A stretch of 64,000 nucleotides of DNA from Ancylobacter koreensis (GCF_023016525.1 NZ_JALKCG010000002.1:190001-254000); one strand, 5' to 3'; positions 25,811-35,701 are shown, numbered from the stretch's first letter. The notes: generated from the letters alone by a model not told the origin. Translations and numbers: made by a program.

Positions 25811-28101
25811 CCGCTGCGCACCTTGCGGGTTTCCTGGTCGATGGCGTTGATGCCGTTGCGGCCTTCTGTGTTGCCCTGCAGTTCCAGCGCCCGGAAGATG
25901 CGCTCGGCCGAGCGCAGGTCGCGGATCTTGAAGTAGCACCAGGCGCGCATGACCATCAGGTCCTGCTGTTCGGGCGCGATGCGCGAGCGCTCGTCGAGGG
26001 CGATGAGCGCTTCGACGTAGCGCTTGTCCTTGTAGGCGGCGAGCGCGCGCTGGGCGAGCAGGTCACCGCTGAGCTGGACGGCACGGCGCGGATTCTGCGG
26101 CGCTTCCAGCGCGGCGGCCTGGGCGCGGTTGGTCATGCCCATGCGCAGATAGGCGAGCGACTTGCCGTAGGCGGCGTCCTCGGAGACGCGGCCGGTGCCG
26201 CGCGCCAGCCCCTCGTCGAAGGCCTTCACCGCTTCCATCGGACGGTCGAGGTCCATCAGGCGCCAGCCGCGCGCCACGGCGGCACTGGCCGCGCTGCTGG
26301 TGGTTTCGGGCTGCGTGTTGCCGGTGCGGGCGACGGAGCGGGCGGTCGGACGCCGGCGCGGGGTGGGCACCGCGTCGAGGTCGCCGGCCTGCGCATACTG
26401 GCCGGAATAGGAGGGCTGGGCCGGCAGGCCCGAGCCCGCAGGGAAGATGGTGGTGCCGGGCAGCCCGCCCGCCTGCTGCTGGTAGGCGAGGGCGGAGGAG
26501 GGCACGCCGCCGGCCTGCGGGACGGGCTGGAACTGCGTCTGGCCGTACTGGCTGGCACCCGGCAGCGGCACGAAGCCGGTGGCGGCGCCCTGCTGGTAGG
26601 CGCGGGCATTACCGGCCATCGGCGCGCCGAGCGGGGGCGGCTGCAGGCTCGGGGTCGGCGTGAGGCGGGCGGCGGCGGCGACCAGCGGGTCAATGCGCAG
26701 CCCGGCGAGACTGGTTTGGGCGTTGCGCGCCTCCAGCCGGGCCCGGACGGCCGGGTCGACCAGGGCGACGATGCGCTCGGAGCGCGGACCCCAGCTCTGC
26801 ACCATCGCGTTGACGCGGGCGATGTCACGCAGGCGCCAGTAGGTGAGGGCGAGGCCGTAGGCGGAGGGCTCGTCATTCGGGTCCCAGTTCAGCGCGGTCT
26901 CGAACCAGGACTGGGCGGTGACGATCTGCCCGGTATTGTAGGCGTACCAGCCCAGCGCCTGCGCGCCCGGCACGTATTTGTCGCGCATCACCACCGGGCT
27001 GAAGCGCGAGAGCACGATCTCGTCGAGCACCGGGGGCGGATCGGCGGTCAGCAGAGCGATGACGACGTCGAGATAGGCCTTGTTGTTCTCGGGCGCCGCG
27101 TTGCGCCACTCATAGGCGATCGGCTCGGCTTCCAGCGAACGGCCGAGGAAGTTCAGCGCCAGCACATAGCCTTCCGCCGACTTCGGGCCGCCCTTGCGGT
27201 CGAGCGCCAGCTTGAACCATTCGAGCGCGCGCGAGGCCTCGTCATGGCGGAACAGGTACCAGCCGAGCAACAGCGGGTCGCCCGGCGTGGTCTCCTTGCG
27301 CGCCAGTTCCTCCATCCGCTTGATGTCGGAATCGGGCACCGAATATTCCGGGTTCTCGGCCGCGTGGCCCATGCGGCGGCGGATCAGGTCGTCGCGCAGC
27401 GCGGCGAATTCCGGGTTGCCGGCGTCGTCCTTGCGCTCCAGCTTGAGCAGCGTCTGGATCTGGTCGTCGGTCAGCAGCGGCATCGCCTTCTGCACGGTGG
27501 CGAGGCGCTCGCCGGCGTCGTTGCAGTTGTTCAGCACATAGGTGTAGGCGTCGACCGCGCGGGCGGTCTGGTCGGTCTTGGCGAACGCCTCGGCGACGCG
27601 CCAGAGAATGTCGATGTTCATGCAGGTGAGCATGCCGGGCGCATCGGTGGCGAGGCGCAGCACGGTGTTCCACTGCTCGGCGTCGGAGGCGTTGATCAGG
27701 CGGCGGCGGTTCTCGGCCTCGGTGAGGCGGGCGACCAGGTCCGGCGGCGGCTGCCACGACGGATCGGAGGCCTGGCGCATGGAGATGGCGCTGCGCACGT
27801 CGCCATACTTGCCCTCGGCATAGAGCTTCCACATGCGCTGGAGCTCGACGTCGGTCTGCGGGCCGAACAGGTCGTCCGGCGGGGTCCAGTCCGGGTAGAG
27901 GGCGCGCAGGCGGGCGATTTCGGCTTCGAGGCGGCGCGTGTCGCCCTGGGAGGCGAAGTAGCGCAGCGCGGTCTCGTCGACCTTGGGGCGGGAAGCGTTT
28001 CCGGCGTCGGTGCCACGGCCGGGGAGCTCGATCTGCTGGCCGATCGCGGGGACGACGGCGCCCCCGAGCATGACCAGCAGAATGGCTCTCTTCAAAGACA
28101 T
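25807..28101 (-). CDS. bcsK: Tetratricopeptide-repeat protein of the cellulose operon (BcsK-like)
   Basis: A 764-residue exported protein: signal peptide about 1-21, then many TPR-like helical pairs (for example AVDAYTYVLNNCNDAGERLA, PGDPLLLGWYLFRHDEASRALEWFKLAL, ESALNWDPNDEPSAYGLALTYW-type). A Pro/Gln/Ala-rich linker follows at about 480-590, and further TPRs lie near the C-terminus. There is no outer-membrane barrel of BcsC type. Last gene of bcsA-bcsB-bcsZ, overlapping bcsZ by ten bases. In rhizobial (type III) cellulose operons a TPR protein called BcsK takes this place. The name rests on position and architecture rather than on a specific motif. Confidence 0.72.
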   Translation of the reverse strand: MSLKRAILLVMLGGAVVPAIGQQIELPGRGTDAGNASRPKVDETALRYFASQGDTRRLEAEIARLRALYPDWTPPDDLFGPQTDVELQRMWKLYAEGKYGDVRSAISMRQASDPSWQPPPDLVARLTEAENRRRLINASDAEQWNTVLRLATDAPGMLTCMNIDILWRVAEAFAKTDQTARAVDAYTYVLNNCNDAGERLATVQKAMPLLTDDQIQTLLKLERKDDAGNPEFAALRDDLIRRRMGHAAENPEYSVPDSDIKRMEELARKETTPGDPLLLGWYLFRHDEASRALEWFKLALDRKGGPKSAEGYVLALNFLGRSLEAEPIAYEWRNAAPENNKAYLDVVIALLTADPPPVLDEIVLSRFSPVVMRDKYVPGAQALGWYAYNTGQIVTAQSWFETALNWDPNDEPSAYGLALTYWRLRDIARVNAMVQSWGPRSERIVALVDPAVRARLEARNAQTSLAGLRIDPLVAAAARLTPTPSLQPPPLGAPMAGNARAYQQGAATGFVPLPGASQYGQTQFQPVPQAGGVPSSALAYQQQAGGLPGTTIFPAGSGLPAQPSYSGQYAQAGDLDAVPTPRRRPTARSVARTGNTQPETTSSAASAAVARGWRLMDLDRPMEAVKAFDEGLARGTGRVSEDAAYGKSLAYLRMGMTNRAQAAALEAPQNPRRAVQLSGDLLAQRALAAYKDKRYVEALIALDERSRIAPEQQDLMVMRAWCYFKIRDLRSAERIFRALELQGNTEGRNGINAIDQETRKVRSG

Positions 28102-29144
28102 CTCGGGTATCGCTCCGCGACCAGCGCCCAGCCCAGTAGATACAGTGTCGACGGGTAATAGAGCGTTGGCTCAAACCGCCGTAGGTCTTCCGGGATCGGG
28201 GTGGCATTCAGAGCACATGCCAGAACCGCGCCGAGCATCCGATAGCCCGGTTCGGTCAGTCGCGTGAGCACGCGTCCGGTGGGTATGTCGACGATCGCCG
28301 GGGTTCCCCCGTTCTCGATCAGCCAGTTCCGCCGGAATGGTTCCTGTAATGCCGTGTTGTCGATCCCTGCACGCAAAAGGTAAAGAGATATCCTTAACGA
28401 ATTGTAACCAAAGACCGGGGGGAACCCCTCCGCCAGCGTTACCGGCTTGCCCGGCGGCGCCGAGATCCAGTCCGGCGGTAGCCGCGCGGGGCCGAGCTGG
28501 GCGATGCCCAGAAGTTCCAGTCCGGTATTGGTGACGCCCGCCCAGTCGAATTCCGGCGCCAGACGCGCCATGACTGGAAACGTCTCGAATATCCAGTAGG
28601 AGAGATTCAGCACCGGCCCGTCGGGCCGGTCGCTTTCCGAGAAACCATTGACGCCGGGCAGCAGAATCTTGCGGTTGCCGGAAATGACGATCAGCTTCTG
28701 ACCGATGGAGCGGGCGATTTTCCGCGCGGATTCGATATAGGGCGGAATATTCCACGCGGCTCCGGCCCTCGCCAGCGCATAGGCGATCAACAGATCCCCA
28801 TCGCTCGCCGCATTTACGTCGGTGACGTGAGGTGTGGAGTTCGGGTCCCAACGCCATGCCGCGAGTCCATCGTCGCGAATCAGTAATTCCGTCCGTGTAA
28901 AACTCCATATGCGTTCGAAGTTGCTTCTGTCACCTGCTAAAAGGGCCAGAAGCATTCCGTAACCTTGACTCTCGCTGTGGCTGATGCCGCCATTGGCGCC
29001 GTCGACGACCCGCCCGCTGTCCTCGACGAATCGCTCCATATAGGCGGCCCAGGCAGGCGCCGGTATCTGGATGGCGGACTGGGCGCGGACCGGTAGGCTG
29101 GCGCAGGCGAGGAGCAGCAGGGCGGCCAGCAGCGCCCGCATCAT
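28092..29144 (-). CDS. bcsZ: Cellulose-operon endoglucanase (GH8)
   Basis: A 350-residue glycoside hydrolase family 8 endo-beta-1,4-glucanase with a signal peptide (about 1-22), acting in the periplasm on nascent cellulose. The proton donor is E58 in the SHSESQGYGML block, and the second conserved acid is D115 in NAASDGDLLIAYAL. TEPGYR and the YYPSTLYLLGW end also fit BcsZ. Its ATG overlaps the bcsB stop (ATGA). Base composition is visibly less GC-rich than the flanking genes, particularly around 28340-28430 and 28860-28970, and codon choice there is more mixed. The reading frame is intact. Confidence 0.92.
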   Translation of the reverse strand: MMRALLAALLLLACASLPVRAQSAIQIPAPAWAAYMERFVEDSGRVVDGANGGISHSESQGYGMLLALLAGDRSNFERIWSFTRTELLIRDDGLAAWRWDPNSTPHVTDVNAASDGDLLIAYALARAGAAWNIPPYIESARKIARSIGQKLIVISGNRKILLPGVNGFSESDRPDGPVLNLSYWIFETFPVMARLAPEFDWAGVTNTGLELLGIAQLGPARLPPDWISAPPGKPVTLAEGFPPVFGYNSLRISLYLLRAGIDNTALQEPFRRNWLIENGGTPAIVDIPTGRVLTRLTEPGYRMLGAVLACALNATPIPEDLRRFEPTLYYPSTLYLLGWALVAERYPRCL

Positions 29145-32062
29145 GTCGGGCGCCCCAGCCGGCGCAGCAGGAGGGCGGTCGCGATGCCCAGAAGCGTGCC
29201 GGCGCACAGCAGCATCAGCGCATAGGGCACGATGTTGATGGACAGCCAGTTGGCCGCGATCATGCGGAAATTGCCGATGGTCAGCGGCTGGGTGATGATG
29301 AACTGGAAGCTGCGTATGTCGCGCCGGTCGATGTCGCCGGACGCCACCTGATAGGCGACGGCCTGCCCGCCCACCCGGTTCCACACGCCATCGGAGGTGA
29401 AGCGGGGCATGGCGGCGGCGAGCGATTCGGGCGTGCGGCCGGCGACCATGGTCCAGGCGGAGTTGCCCGACGGGTTCATCGCCTGCGCCATCAGCACCGA
29501 GGTGCGCGGCGGCGGTTCGAAATAGCTGCGCCGGCCTTCCTGAATGCGCAGCGAATCGAAGCTGATCGAGAAGGTGCTCTGCAGCCAGCGCTCGAAGCCC
29601 TCCAGCAGGCCGTAGACATTGTTGCGGCCGTGCACGTTGTCGCGCCAGCGCTGGTAGATCTCGGGCGTGTTCTCGCTCTCTCGCGTTGCAGCGGCGGCGG
29701 ACGGCGTCTCCTCGCCGACCTGCCGCTGGCGGAAGCGCTGGAGCACGTTGTCATACTCGTCGCGGTTCGCATTCCCCTCCGGCTCGTCGGCCGAGACGAC
29801 CCATTTCGAGCGCACATTCTCGGCGACGCCGACCTGGTCGAGAATCCCCGGCGAAATGTAGTCGATGCCGCCGACGAAGATGGTGTTGCGGTCGCCGAGC
29901 GTCGCCGAGGCAGGCGAGGCGTCGATCGCCAGCGGCGTGCCGTTGGCGAGGGCGAGGCGCGAGATCAGCGTGGCGGCGGCGGCGAGGGTCGCCGAATCCT
30001 GCCGCGCCAGCACCACCGCCAGCGGGTTGTCGTCGAGATTGTAGGGGAAGGCGGCCGCGGCGAAGGCGGCGAGGTCCGGCAGCCGGCCGATGCGCGCGAA
30101 ATCGTCCATCGCGAACTCGGTGGAATCGAACAGCACGAAGCGGTCCTCGGCCGGCAGCGTGGCGCCGGGCAGGCAGCGGGCGTCGGATTCGGTGTCGAGC
30201 ACCACTTCCAGCCAGATGTGGTTCACGCCGGGGCGGAAATTGCGCAGCGGGATCTGCATCGGCTCGTTCTGCAGAAGGCCGCCGCCGCTGGTGGTGATCG
30301 GCAGGTTCGAGGCGATCTGCTCGTTCACATAGACGTCGAGATGGCTGCCGGGCCGCACGGCGGCGGTGAAGGCGGCGTCCACCAGCAGCCTCGCCCGGCC
30401 ATAGGCCTGCGCGTAGAAATCGTCGGGAAGCGCGATCTGGAACTCGATGCGGAAGCGCCGGCCGGAGAACTCCTGCGTCGACACGCCGAGATCGGCCAGC
30501 CGGATCGAACGCGCGCCGGTGAACATCGGCGCGTCGGGGGCGAACACGGTCGAGGTGCTGACCGCATTGTTCTGCGGGATGGAGATGGCGTTCAGCCGGT
30601 CGATGGCGCGGTCGACATCGGCGGGCGTCGGGCCGGAGATCACCAGCGTCGGCGCGCCGAAGCGGTCGTCCTCGATCAGCGTGGTGATGGGGCGCTGGCG
30701 CGCTTCGTTCGGCACCGAGGCCATCAGCCGGGGCAGTTCGGAGGCGGTGCCGACCACCACCGTCAGACCGCCCTTCGGCGTCGGGCCGGGCTGGCTGTCG
30801 CCGACCGAGACGGTGGGATTGGGGAACTGGCCGCGCACCGCCAGCCCCTGCACCGCGCGCAGCACGCGCGTGCTGCCGCCGCCTTCGATCGGGCCGGGGG
30901 TGACGAGGCGGATCGGGGTCACGCCGAAGCGGTCGACGCCGACCGAGGCGATGTCGTCGAGGCCGCCGGAGAGCGGTGGCTGTCCGCCGGTGAAGGAGAT
31001 GCCGGTGCCCTCATTGTTGATTTCGGTCCACAGCTCGTAGGTGGCCGTCACCGCGCAGTCGGTGCGGTGGCGCTGCACGACGTCGATGCGCACGATATTG
31101 GCGCCGGGACGCAGCGTGCCGCGCTGGATCGGGGCCTCGAAATGCGCCGGCTCCTGCGAGGCGGCGATGGCCCGCTCGATGACCGGCTGGCCGTTGATGC
31201 TCACGCGGATGCGCGAGGTCTCCGGCATCACCACGACCGAGGAGAGGTAGCTGAGCAGGAAGCTGGAGGCGCGGTTGGCCTCCTCCTGCGTCGCGTAGAT
31301 CACCCAGGCGCGCGAGGCGACCTCGCCGGCGAAGATCATGCGCCGCTGGGGAATGATGAAGCGGTCCGGCTGCCGGGGGCCGGCCGGCCGTGCTGCCGTG
31401 GCGACGGGTGCGGGAGCCGGGGCGGGCTGGCCGGGCACCATCTGGAACGGCGCGGCGGTGGAGGGCGGCGCGCTGGGCGCGGCGGGCAGCGCGAAGTTGG
31501 GTGCGGGCAGCGGTGCAGCGGGTGCCGAAGGCGAGGCTGCGGGCGGGGCGGCCGGCTCGGGCGGGAGCTGCGCGGTGGAAGCCGGGGGAGCGGGAATCCA
31601 GTCCGGCGCGGCCGCCGGGGCGGCCGGCCGGGCCGGAGCGGGCGTGCCCCCGCCCGGCATCCCCCCACCCGGCATGGCGAAGGGCGTGGAGGAGGTGCTC
31701 GGCTGCAGCGGCGGCAGCGATGGCACGGCGAAGGTGCGCTCGGGCGGAGCGGCGGCCGGTTCGTCGGCGTAGCCCGGCGCCGTCGCGGGCGCATTGTCGG
31801 GCTGGGCGCCCGGAGGGCTGGCCGGGGCGCCGCCCGACGCATTGCCCGAAGGCAGCGTCATGGGGATGGAGACCGGCGGCGGGCCGCCCTGCTTGCTCCC
31901 CTTGTCGCCCTCGGCCGGCATCGGTGGCGTCATCGAGAAGCCGGTGCCCTGGCCCGCCGAAATCTGGGCGAAGGCGGGGGCCGGGAGAAGATCGGTAAAG
32001 AAGGCGAGCGCGAGCAGCAGGCCGGCGGCGGTGAGGCGAATGAATGCACCCATCGTCGTCAT
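29141..32062 (-). CDS. bcsB: Cellulose synthase periplasmic subunit BcsB
   Basis: A 973-residue BcsB: signal peptide about 1-32, a very long Pro/Ala-rich region at about 35-225, then the beta-sandwich/flavodoxin-like repeats of BcsB (RTDCAVTATYELWTEI, DARCLPG, LPDDFYAQAYGRARLLVD) and a C-terminal membrane anchor (PYALMLLCAGTLLGIATALLL) that docks on BcsA. Most BcsB proteins are about 750-800 residues; the extra length is the proline-rich segment. ATGA overlaps with bcsA upstream and bcsZ downstream indicate tight coupling. It guides the glucan chain through the periplasm. Confidence 0.93.
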   Translation of the reverse strand: MTTMGAFIRLTAAGLLLALAFFTDLLPAPAFAQISAGQGTGFSMTPPMPAEGDKGSKQGGPPPVSIPMTLPSGNASGGAPASPPGAQPDNAPATAPGYADEPAAAPPERTFAVPSLPPLQPSTSSTPFAMPGGGMPGGGTPAPARPAAPAAAPDWIPAPPASTAQLPPEPAAPPAASPSAPAAPLPAPNFALPAAPSAPPSTAAPFQMVPGQPAPAPAPVATAARPAGPRQPDRFIIPQRRMIFAGEVASRAWVIYATQEEANRASSFLLSYLSSVVVMPETSRIRVSINGQPVIERAIAASQEPAHFEAPIQRGTLRPGANIVRIDVVQRHRTDCAVTATYELWTEINNEGTGISFTGGQPPLSGGLDDIASVGVDRFGVTPIRLVTPGPIEGGGSTRVLRAVQGLAVRGQFPNPTVSVGDSQPGPTPKGGLTVVVGTASELPRLMASVPNEARQRPITTLIEDDRFGAPTLVISGPTPADVDRAIDRLNAISIPQNNAVSTSTVFAPDAPMFTGARSIRLADLGVSTQEFSGRRFRIEFQIALPDDFYAQAYGRARLLVDAAFTAAVRPGSHLDVYVNEQIASNLPITTSGGGLLQNEPMQIPLRNFRPGVNHIWLEVVLDTESDARCLPGATLPAEDRFVLFDSTEFAMDDFARIGRLPDLAAFAAAAFPYNLDDNPLAVVLARQDSATLAAAATLISRLALANGTPLAIDASPASATLGDRNTIFVGGIDYISPGILDQVGVAENVRSKWVVSADEPEGNANRDEYDNVLQRFRQRQVGEETPSAAAATRESENTPEIYQRWRDNVHGRNNVYGLLEGFERWLQSTFSISFDSLRIQEGRRSYFEPPPRTSVLMAQAMNPSGNSAWTMVAGRTPESLAAAMPRFTSDGVWNRVGGQAVAYQVASGDIDRRDIRSFQFIITQPLTIGNFRMIAANWLSINIVPYALMLLCAGTLLGIATALLLRRLGRPT

Positions 32063-34266
32063 CCGCGTTTCGCCGGCGCCAGCACCGGGCGGCGGCGCCT
32101 TTCGCGCCAGAGCTTCTGCAGGTGGATCAGATAGGACAGGCCGCGTCCCGTCTGGAAGATCGCCGTGCGCACGAATCGTATCGTCCCAAGCAGTACACCG
32201 GGATTGGTGCGGCGCGAATCCTGGAATTTCTTCCACTCGTTGGAATTGGCGAAGATGAGGTCGGCGATCAGCCGGTAGTGCAGCGGCTGGTCGGGCTGGA
32301 ACTGGCAGCCGATCAGCAGTCCGTCGGCCGTGCGCTCGACATTGCGGATGGTCACGGGCAGCGTGTCGATGGGGATGTTCTCGGCGAGCGGGCGGAAGCG
32401 CAGGCTGACCACGCGCCCGCGCTCCAGCTCCGGCAGCACGACATTGGCGGCGGGGCGCACCCGCGCGCCGCCCAGCGAACCGTCGTCGATGGTTGCCGCG
32501 TAGGCCTCGCCGTCGACGAGGATATCGCAGCGGCGCAGCAGGTCGACGCGATGCGAGCGGCGGCGGTTGCGGCGCTCCGACACCACGCCGAGCGCGCAGC
32601 CGGCCAGCAGCAGGTTGAGCAGGTTCCAGCCGCCCACCACCACGATGATGTCGTGGTTGAACGGCTCGGTGACCAGCCGCCAGCCGGTCACCCCGACGCC
32701 GATCAGCAGGATGCCGAAGATGATGAAGAAGGGCCGGCCGATCTCGGAGACATGGCCCTCGTCCATCGTCTCGCCCTTGGCGGTCACATTGAAGGTCGGC
32801 TTGTTCGGGTTGGCGAGCACCGAGATGATGGCCGGCATCAGATAGACGGCCTGGATGTACTCGTAGATCTCCGACACCCACGGCCATCGGTAATGGCCGT
32901 AGAGGTAGTTCTGCATCAGCAGGTTCACCATCATGTAGGTGGTGGTGTAGGCGAGGAACTCGGCGCCCGAGGCGTTGAAGATCTCAAGCGAGAAGAACAG
33001 GTAGAACAGCGGCGAGATGAGGAACATCAGCCGCGGGTAGGAAAACAGCCAGAAGAAGGTGCTGGAGCAGTAGCACAGGCGCTGCGGCAGGGTGAGCCCG
33101 CGCTTTCCCGGCGGGAAGTGGAACAGCAGGATCTGCATCATGCCCTGCGCCCAGCGCGAGCGCTGGCCGATGAAGCTGGCGAAGGTCTCCGGTTGCAGGC
33201 CGGCGATCATCGGCTTGTCGACATAGATCGAGTGCCAGCCGCGCGAGTGGAGTTCGAGCGCGGTCTCCGCGTCCTCGGTGATGGTGATGCCCGAGAAGCC
33301 GTTGGTCTCGCCGAGCGCGCGGCGGCTGAGCACCGCTGCCGAGCCGCAGAAGAAGGCGGCGTCCCATTTGTCGAGGCCGCGCTGGATGATGCCGTAGAAC
33401 ATCTCGTTCTCGGACGGCATGAAGTCGAACGTGCCGAGATTACGCTCCAGCGGATCGGGATTGATGAAGAAGTGCGGCGTCTGCACGAGAAACAGGTTCT
33501 CGTCCTGCAGGAAATAGCCGACCGTATTGGTCAGGAAGTCGCGCGTCGGGGCGTGGTCGGCGTCGAACACGACCACGAGGTCGCCGCTGGAGAATTTCAG
33601 CCCGTTATTGAGGTTGCCCGCCTTGGCGTGCTCGTTGCGGGCGCGGGTGAGATAGTTGACCCCGAGGCCCTCGCACAGCTTCTGGAGATCGGCGCGGCGC
33701 TGCATGGCCGCCGCCGCCTTCTCGGGGTCGTCCTGCTGGCACTTCTGGTCCGAGCCGCCGTCGTCGAGCAGCCAGATGGTCAGCTTGTCGGCGGGATAGT
33801 CCATCGAGAGCGCCGCCGACACGGTGGAGGCGAGCAGCTCCGGCTCCTCGTTATAGGTTGGGATGAACACATCGACCGTGGGGTGCTCGCCGGGCGGAAT
33901 GGGCGGCGCCTTGCGCGGCGCCATCGGCGCCGACACCACGAAGAGGCTGAGGAAGAGCATGAAGACGCTGTACATCTCGGCGAGGTACAGCATGAAGCCG
34001 GGGATGAAGTCTTCGAGCTGGCTGATCGGCGGCAGCGTGCTGGTGGTGCGCCAATACACGTAACGCAGCACGATGGCGGTGCCGAGCGCGAGCGCGATCT
34101 TGCGCAGCACGCTCGTCGCGGGCCCGAACGTCTTCAGTATGGCCATCGCGACGACGACGATGCAGCCGGCGATGAGATGCGCCTGAAGGCTGATCGGCAG
34201 CGTGATCAGAAATACAACCACCACGGACGCAATGGCCCAGAGTGTGGCGATCCATGCTTTCCGCAT
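32059..34266 (-). CDS. bcsA: Cellulose synthase catalytic subunit (UDP-forming)
   Basis: A 735-residue GT2 synthase that polymerises UDP-glucose into beta-1,4-glucan and extrudes it. Four N-terminal helices precede the catalytic core: PTYNE, DDG at 168-170, DAD at 235-237, TED at 330-332 and QRSRW at 368-372. More helices follow, then a PilZ domain with RRSHR (569-573) and DGSLGG (595-600), so allosteric activation by cyclic di-GMP is expected. AGGGA lies six bases before the ATG at 34266. First gene of the operon bcsA-bcsB-bcsZ-TPR. No bcsD, bcsQ or diguanylate cyclase gene is present here. Confidence 0.97.
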   Translation of the reverse strand: MRKAWIATLWAIASVVVVFLITLPISLQAHLIAGCIVVVAMAILKTFGPATSVLRKIALALGTAIVLRYVYWRTTSTLPPISQLEDFIPGFMLYLAEMYSVFMLFLSLFVVSAPMAPRKAPPIPPGEHPTVDVFIPTYNEEPELLASTVSAALSMDYPADKLTIWLLDDGGSDQKCQQDDPEKAAAAMQRRADLQKLCEGLGVNYLTRARNEHAKAGNLNNGLKFSSGDLVVVFDADHAPTRDFLTNTVGYFLQDENLFLVQTPHFFINPDPLERNLGTFDFMPSENEMFYGIIQRGLDKWDAAFFCGSAAVLSRRALGETNGFSGITITEDAETALELHSRGWHSIYVDKPMIAGLQPETFASFIGQRSRWAQGMMQILLFHFPPGKRGLTLPQRLCYCSSTFFWLFSYPRLMFLISPLFYLFFSLEIFNASGAEFLAYTTTYMMVNLLMQNYLYGHYRWPWVSEIYEYIQAVYLMPAIISVLANPNKPTFNVTAKGETMDEGHVSEIGRPFFIIFGILLIGVGVTGWRLVTEPFNHDIIVVVGGWNLLNLLLAGCALGVVSERRNRRRSHRVDLLRRCDILVDGEAYAATIDDGSLGGARVRPAANVVLPELERGRVVSLRFRPLAENIPIDTLPVTIRNVERTADGLLIGCQFQPDQPLHYRLIADLIFANSNEWKKFQDSRRTNPGVLLGTIRFVRTAIFQTGRGLSYLIHLQKLWRERRRRPVLAPAKRG

Positions 34267-34498
34267 CGATTTCCCTGCTTCTTCAGCCCCCGCCGAAACC
34301 AGCACCTCAGTGTGTCTTAAAGCTCAGAAGTTGAAGAAACCTATCCATTTTCGAAACTTGCGTCTTGCGCACGATTCCACCCCGGGAGTCGGCAAGCTAA
34401 AGTCAGCCTGCACAAGTGATTCGGTCCGGGCTGGGCCGTGATCCATGGGTTGCCGCAGCGTGGGGGCGCCATCCGCAAGCGCGAGCGTCGAAGGGGCT
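34267..34498. promoter_or_regulatory. Divergent promoter region bcsA / bcsN
   Basis: A 232-base gap between divergent cellulose genes. Its first half, near bcsA, is distinctly richer in A and T than the surroundings, as expected of promoters. No operator could be defined by eye. Confidence 0.45.
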
Positions 34499-35701
34499 AT
34501 GACGGGACGGAACACGCGCAAATTTCTGTCCGGATGCCTGGTCGCATCGGTTGCGCTCGTCGCGTCGGGCTGTGCCATGTATCCGTTGCAGATGCCGTGG
34601 TCGGGCGGGCAGGACCCCAAGGTCGCCAGCCTCAGCTCCGAGGTCGAGGTCTCCGATGCCCTCGTGCTGCCGGAGCCGGGTTCGACCCCTCCCGTCATCG
34701 CCGTGGTGCAGACCAATTTCCTCAACGCCATCGAGCAGGAGATCGTGCTGGGCACGAACTCGCACTCGCGCGGCCAGAACGCCCTCTACGTCGTCTTCTT
34801 TGGCCCGGTGCCGGGCCGCACCGGCTGGGAGAACACCCGCGCCGATGATTTCCTCAATACGGAAGTCATCGACCAGGAGATGCTCGACCGCATGCCGGGC
34901 GTGACGATGTACACGTCGAACTACTTCGTCCAGAACCGCTACGGGCCGTTCAACTATGCGATTGGCAATGCCGGCGGCGGCGAGCTCTGCATCTATGGCT
35001 GGCAGCGCATCCAGTCGCAGGTGCCGATGTTCCTCACCTTCCGCGACCGCGGCTCGATGTCGATCCGGCTGCGCCTGTGCCAGATCGGCGCCACCGAGCA
35101 GGATCTGCTGAGGGTGATGTACCGCTATTCCATCAACGCCTATTTCCTTCCCCATGTCTGGCAGCCCTATGGGCGCCCGCTCGGGGAGCCGGAGGGCATC
35201 GGGCGCATCGGCGGCCCGCTCGCCTATCCCTCGGGCCTGCAGGGCGACGGCACGGTGCTCGACGGCTGGATGGGCAGCGACGTCACCGGCTCGGTGCCGC
35301 CGGCGGCGGAGGCCGCGCCGGTTGCCGCGCCGCGCCGCGCCCGGCCGCGCTATGGCAGCCAGGTCCCGCAGGCCGAAACCGTCTATCAGGGCGGCGGCTA
35401 CGGCGCGCCGCGCGGCAATCTGGTCGACCCCTATGAGGGCTATCCGCAGGTGCCCGGTCCGGCCGGTTCGGCCCAGCTTGCCCCGAGCACGCAGCCAAGC
35501 GTCGTGCAGGGTCGCCCGCCCGCCGGCGCGGTGGTCGATCAGGCCCCGGCCCGTCCGGTGAACTCGCCGGCGCAGAACTCGCCCTTCTCGGCGCCGCCGA
35601 CCCTGCCCGGCGTGACGCCCATGGGCGGGTCGCGCTCGTCGGTCGGCGATCCGGTCCGGCTGGTGCCCGGCGCGAGCAGCTATCCCGCCCCGGCGCAGTG
35701 A
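34499..35701 (+). CDS. bcsN: Cellulose biosynthesis lipoprotein BcsN
   Basis: A 400-residue lipoprotein with lipobox LVASGC (cysteine about residue 23), a conserved globular part (FLNAIEQEIVLGTNSHSRGQNALYV, NTRADDFLNTEVIDQEM, CIYGWQRI) and a proline/alanine/glycine-rich tail from about residue 260. BcsN occurs next to bcsA in Hyphomicrobiales and is needed for or supports cellulose production; its molecular role is not settled. AAGGGG precedes the ATG at 34499; the longer in-frame start at 34445 would spoil the signal peptide. It is divergent from bcsA. Confidence 0.85.
   Translation: MTGRNTRKFLSGCLVASVALVASGCAMYPLQMPWSGGQDPKVASLSSEVEVSDALVLPEPGSTPPVIAVVQTNFLNAIEQEIVLGTNSHSRGQNALYVVFFGPVPGRTGWENTRADDFLNTEVIDQEMLDRMPGVTMYTSNYFVQNRYGPFNYAIGNAGGGELCIYGWQRIQSQVPMFLTFRDRGSMSIRLRLCQIGATEQDLLRVMYRYSINAYFLPHVWQPYGRPLGEPEGIGRIGGPLAYPSGLQGDGTVLDGWMGSDVTGSVPPAAEAAPVAAPRRARPRYGSQVPQAETVYQGGGYGAPRGNLVDPYEGYPQVPGPAGSAQLAPSTQPSVVQGRPPAGAVVDQAPARPVNSPAQNSPFSAPPTLPGVTPMGGSRSSVGDPVRLVPGASSYPAPAQ

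Noticed and set aside
29630-32134. An 834-codon open frame on the plus strand opposite bcsB
   Set aside because: Shadow of bcsB; no recognisable domain, and bcsB has firm motifs and coupled start and stop.
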